Part shown: positions 63,996-64,000 of the stretch, in pieces | Layout of the letters: each line of letters opens with the position of its first letter | How positions within the stretch are numbered: the stretch's first letter is position 1 | Assembly: GCA_013368315.1 (NCBI GenBank) | Contig: JAACJM010000054.1 | Span: 372,001 to 436,000, forward strand | Origin: Tetrapyrgos nigripes | Taxonomy: Eukaryota; Basidiomycota; Agaricomycetes; Agaricales; Campanellaceae | DNA length: 64,000 nt | Direction: 5' to 3' | Position numbers and translations under genes: made by a program | The notes under the pieces: generated by a model | The model's input: the letters and a program-made list of their open reading frames with translations, nothing else | Told to the model about the DNA's origin: nothing | Database searches by the model: none

Positions 63996-64000
63996 CTTCA

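Noticed and set aside
1..64000. tRNA and rRNA genes
   Set aside because: Reading by eye showed no convincing tRNA cloverleaf or rRNA segment. A covariance-model scan was not possible, so short RNA genes could be missed.

Overview
This window looks like part of a basidiomycete (Agaricomycete mushroom) chromosome. Host-type genes are cut by short (about 50-65 bp) GT-AG introns. The mobile elements include a Tad/I-like LINE, a chromodomain Ty3/gypsy element, copia remnants and a mariner-type MITE. The NLR-like protein and several unknown families also have the look of mushroom genomes. All family names come from motif recognition by eye; no database search was run.

Layout. 0-9.8 kb is decayed repeat territory: a broken Cys-rich gene (-), a copia remnant (-), a long reading frame broken only by TGA codons (-), and LTR-like DNA. 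11.3-16.7 kb is a tandem duplication carrying two intact 313-aa flavin-reductase-like genes of seven exons each. Wedged between them is a fragment of the C2H2 zinc-finger gene that stands complete at 19.4-20.9 kb. 22.7-34.1 kb holds a LINE reverse-transcriptase scrap, two inverted copies of an unusual 0.82-kb CAGG-rich repeat, and between them a full-length, apparently recent LINE (25,356-32,198) with a perfect 15-bp target-site duplication and a poly(A) tail. A small DUF6593-like gene lies at 34.9-35.5 kb.

38.0-43.2 kb is the most striking host gene: a STAND/NLR-like protein with an NB-ARC-type NTPase followed by 25 almost identical 42-residue TPR units, ending in a one-base frameshift. A TA-flanked MITE sits just downstream. 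43.8-55.1 kb is a nested pair of related Ty3/gypsy chromoviruses. A young element (44,029-51,782; near-identical 475-bp LTRs, 5-bp duplication ACAGT, intact gag and pol) landed inside the left LTR of an older, truncated relative. The young element has a self-priming-type primer-binding site, an ATG-less frame before gag, a gag stop lying on a T5 slip site, and a Cys/His + GW-rich frame after pol.

55.5-64 kb has two inverted, decayed copies of an unknown Agaricomycete family and, running off the right edge, a decayed Tnp2/CACTA-like transposase gene. The two active-looking retroelements explain much of the recent rearrangement. Decayed genes across the window are interrupted almost only by in-frame TGA codons. 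The NLR array and the flavin-reductase pair are the best candidates for genes that matter to the host.
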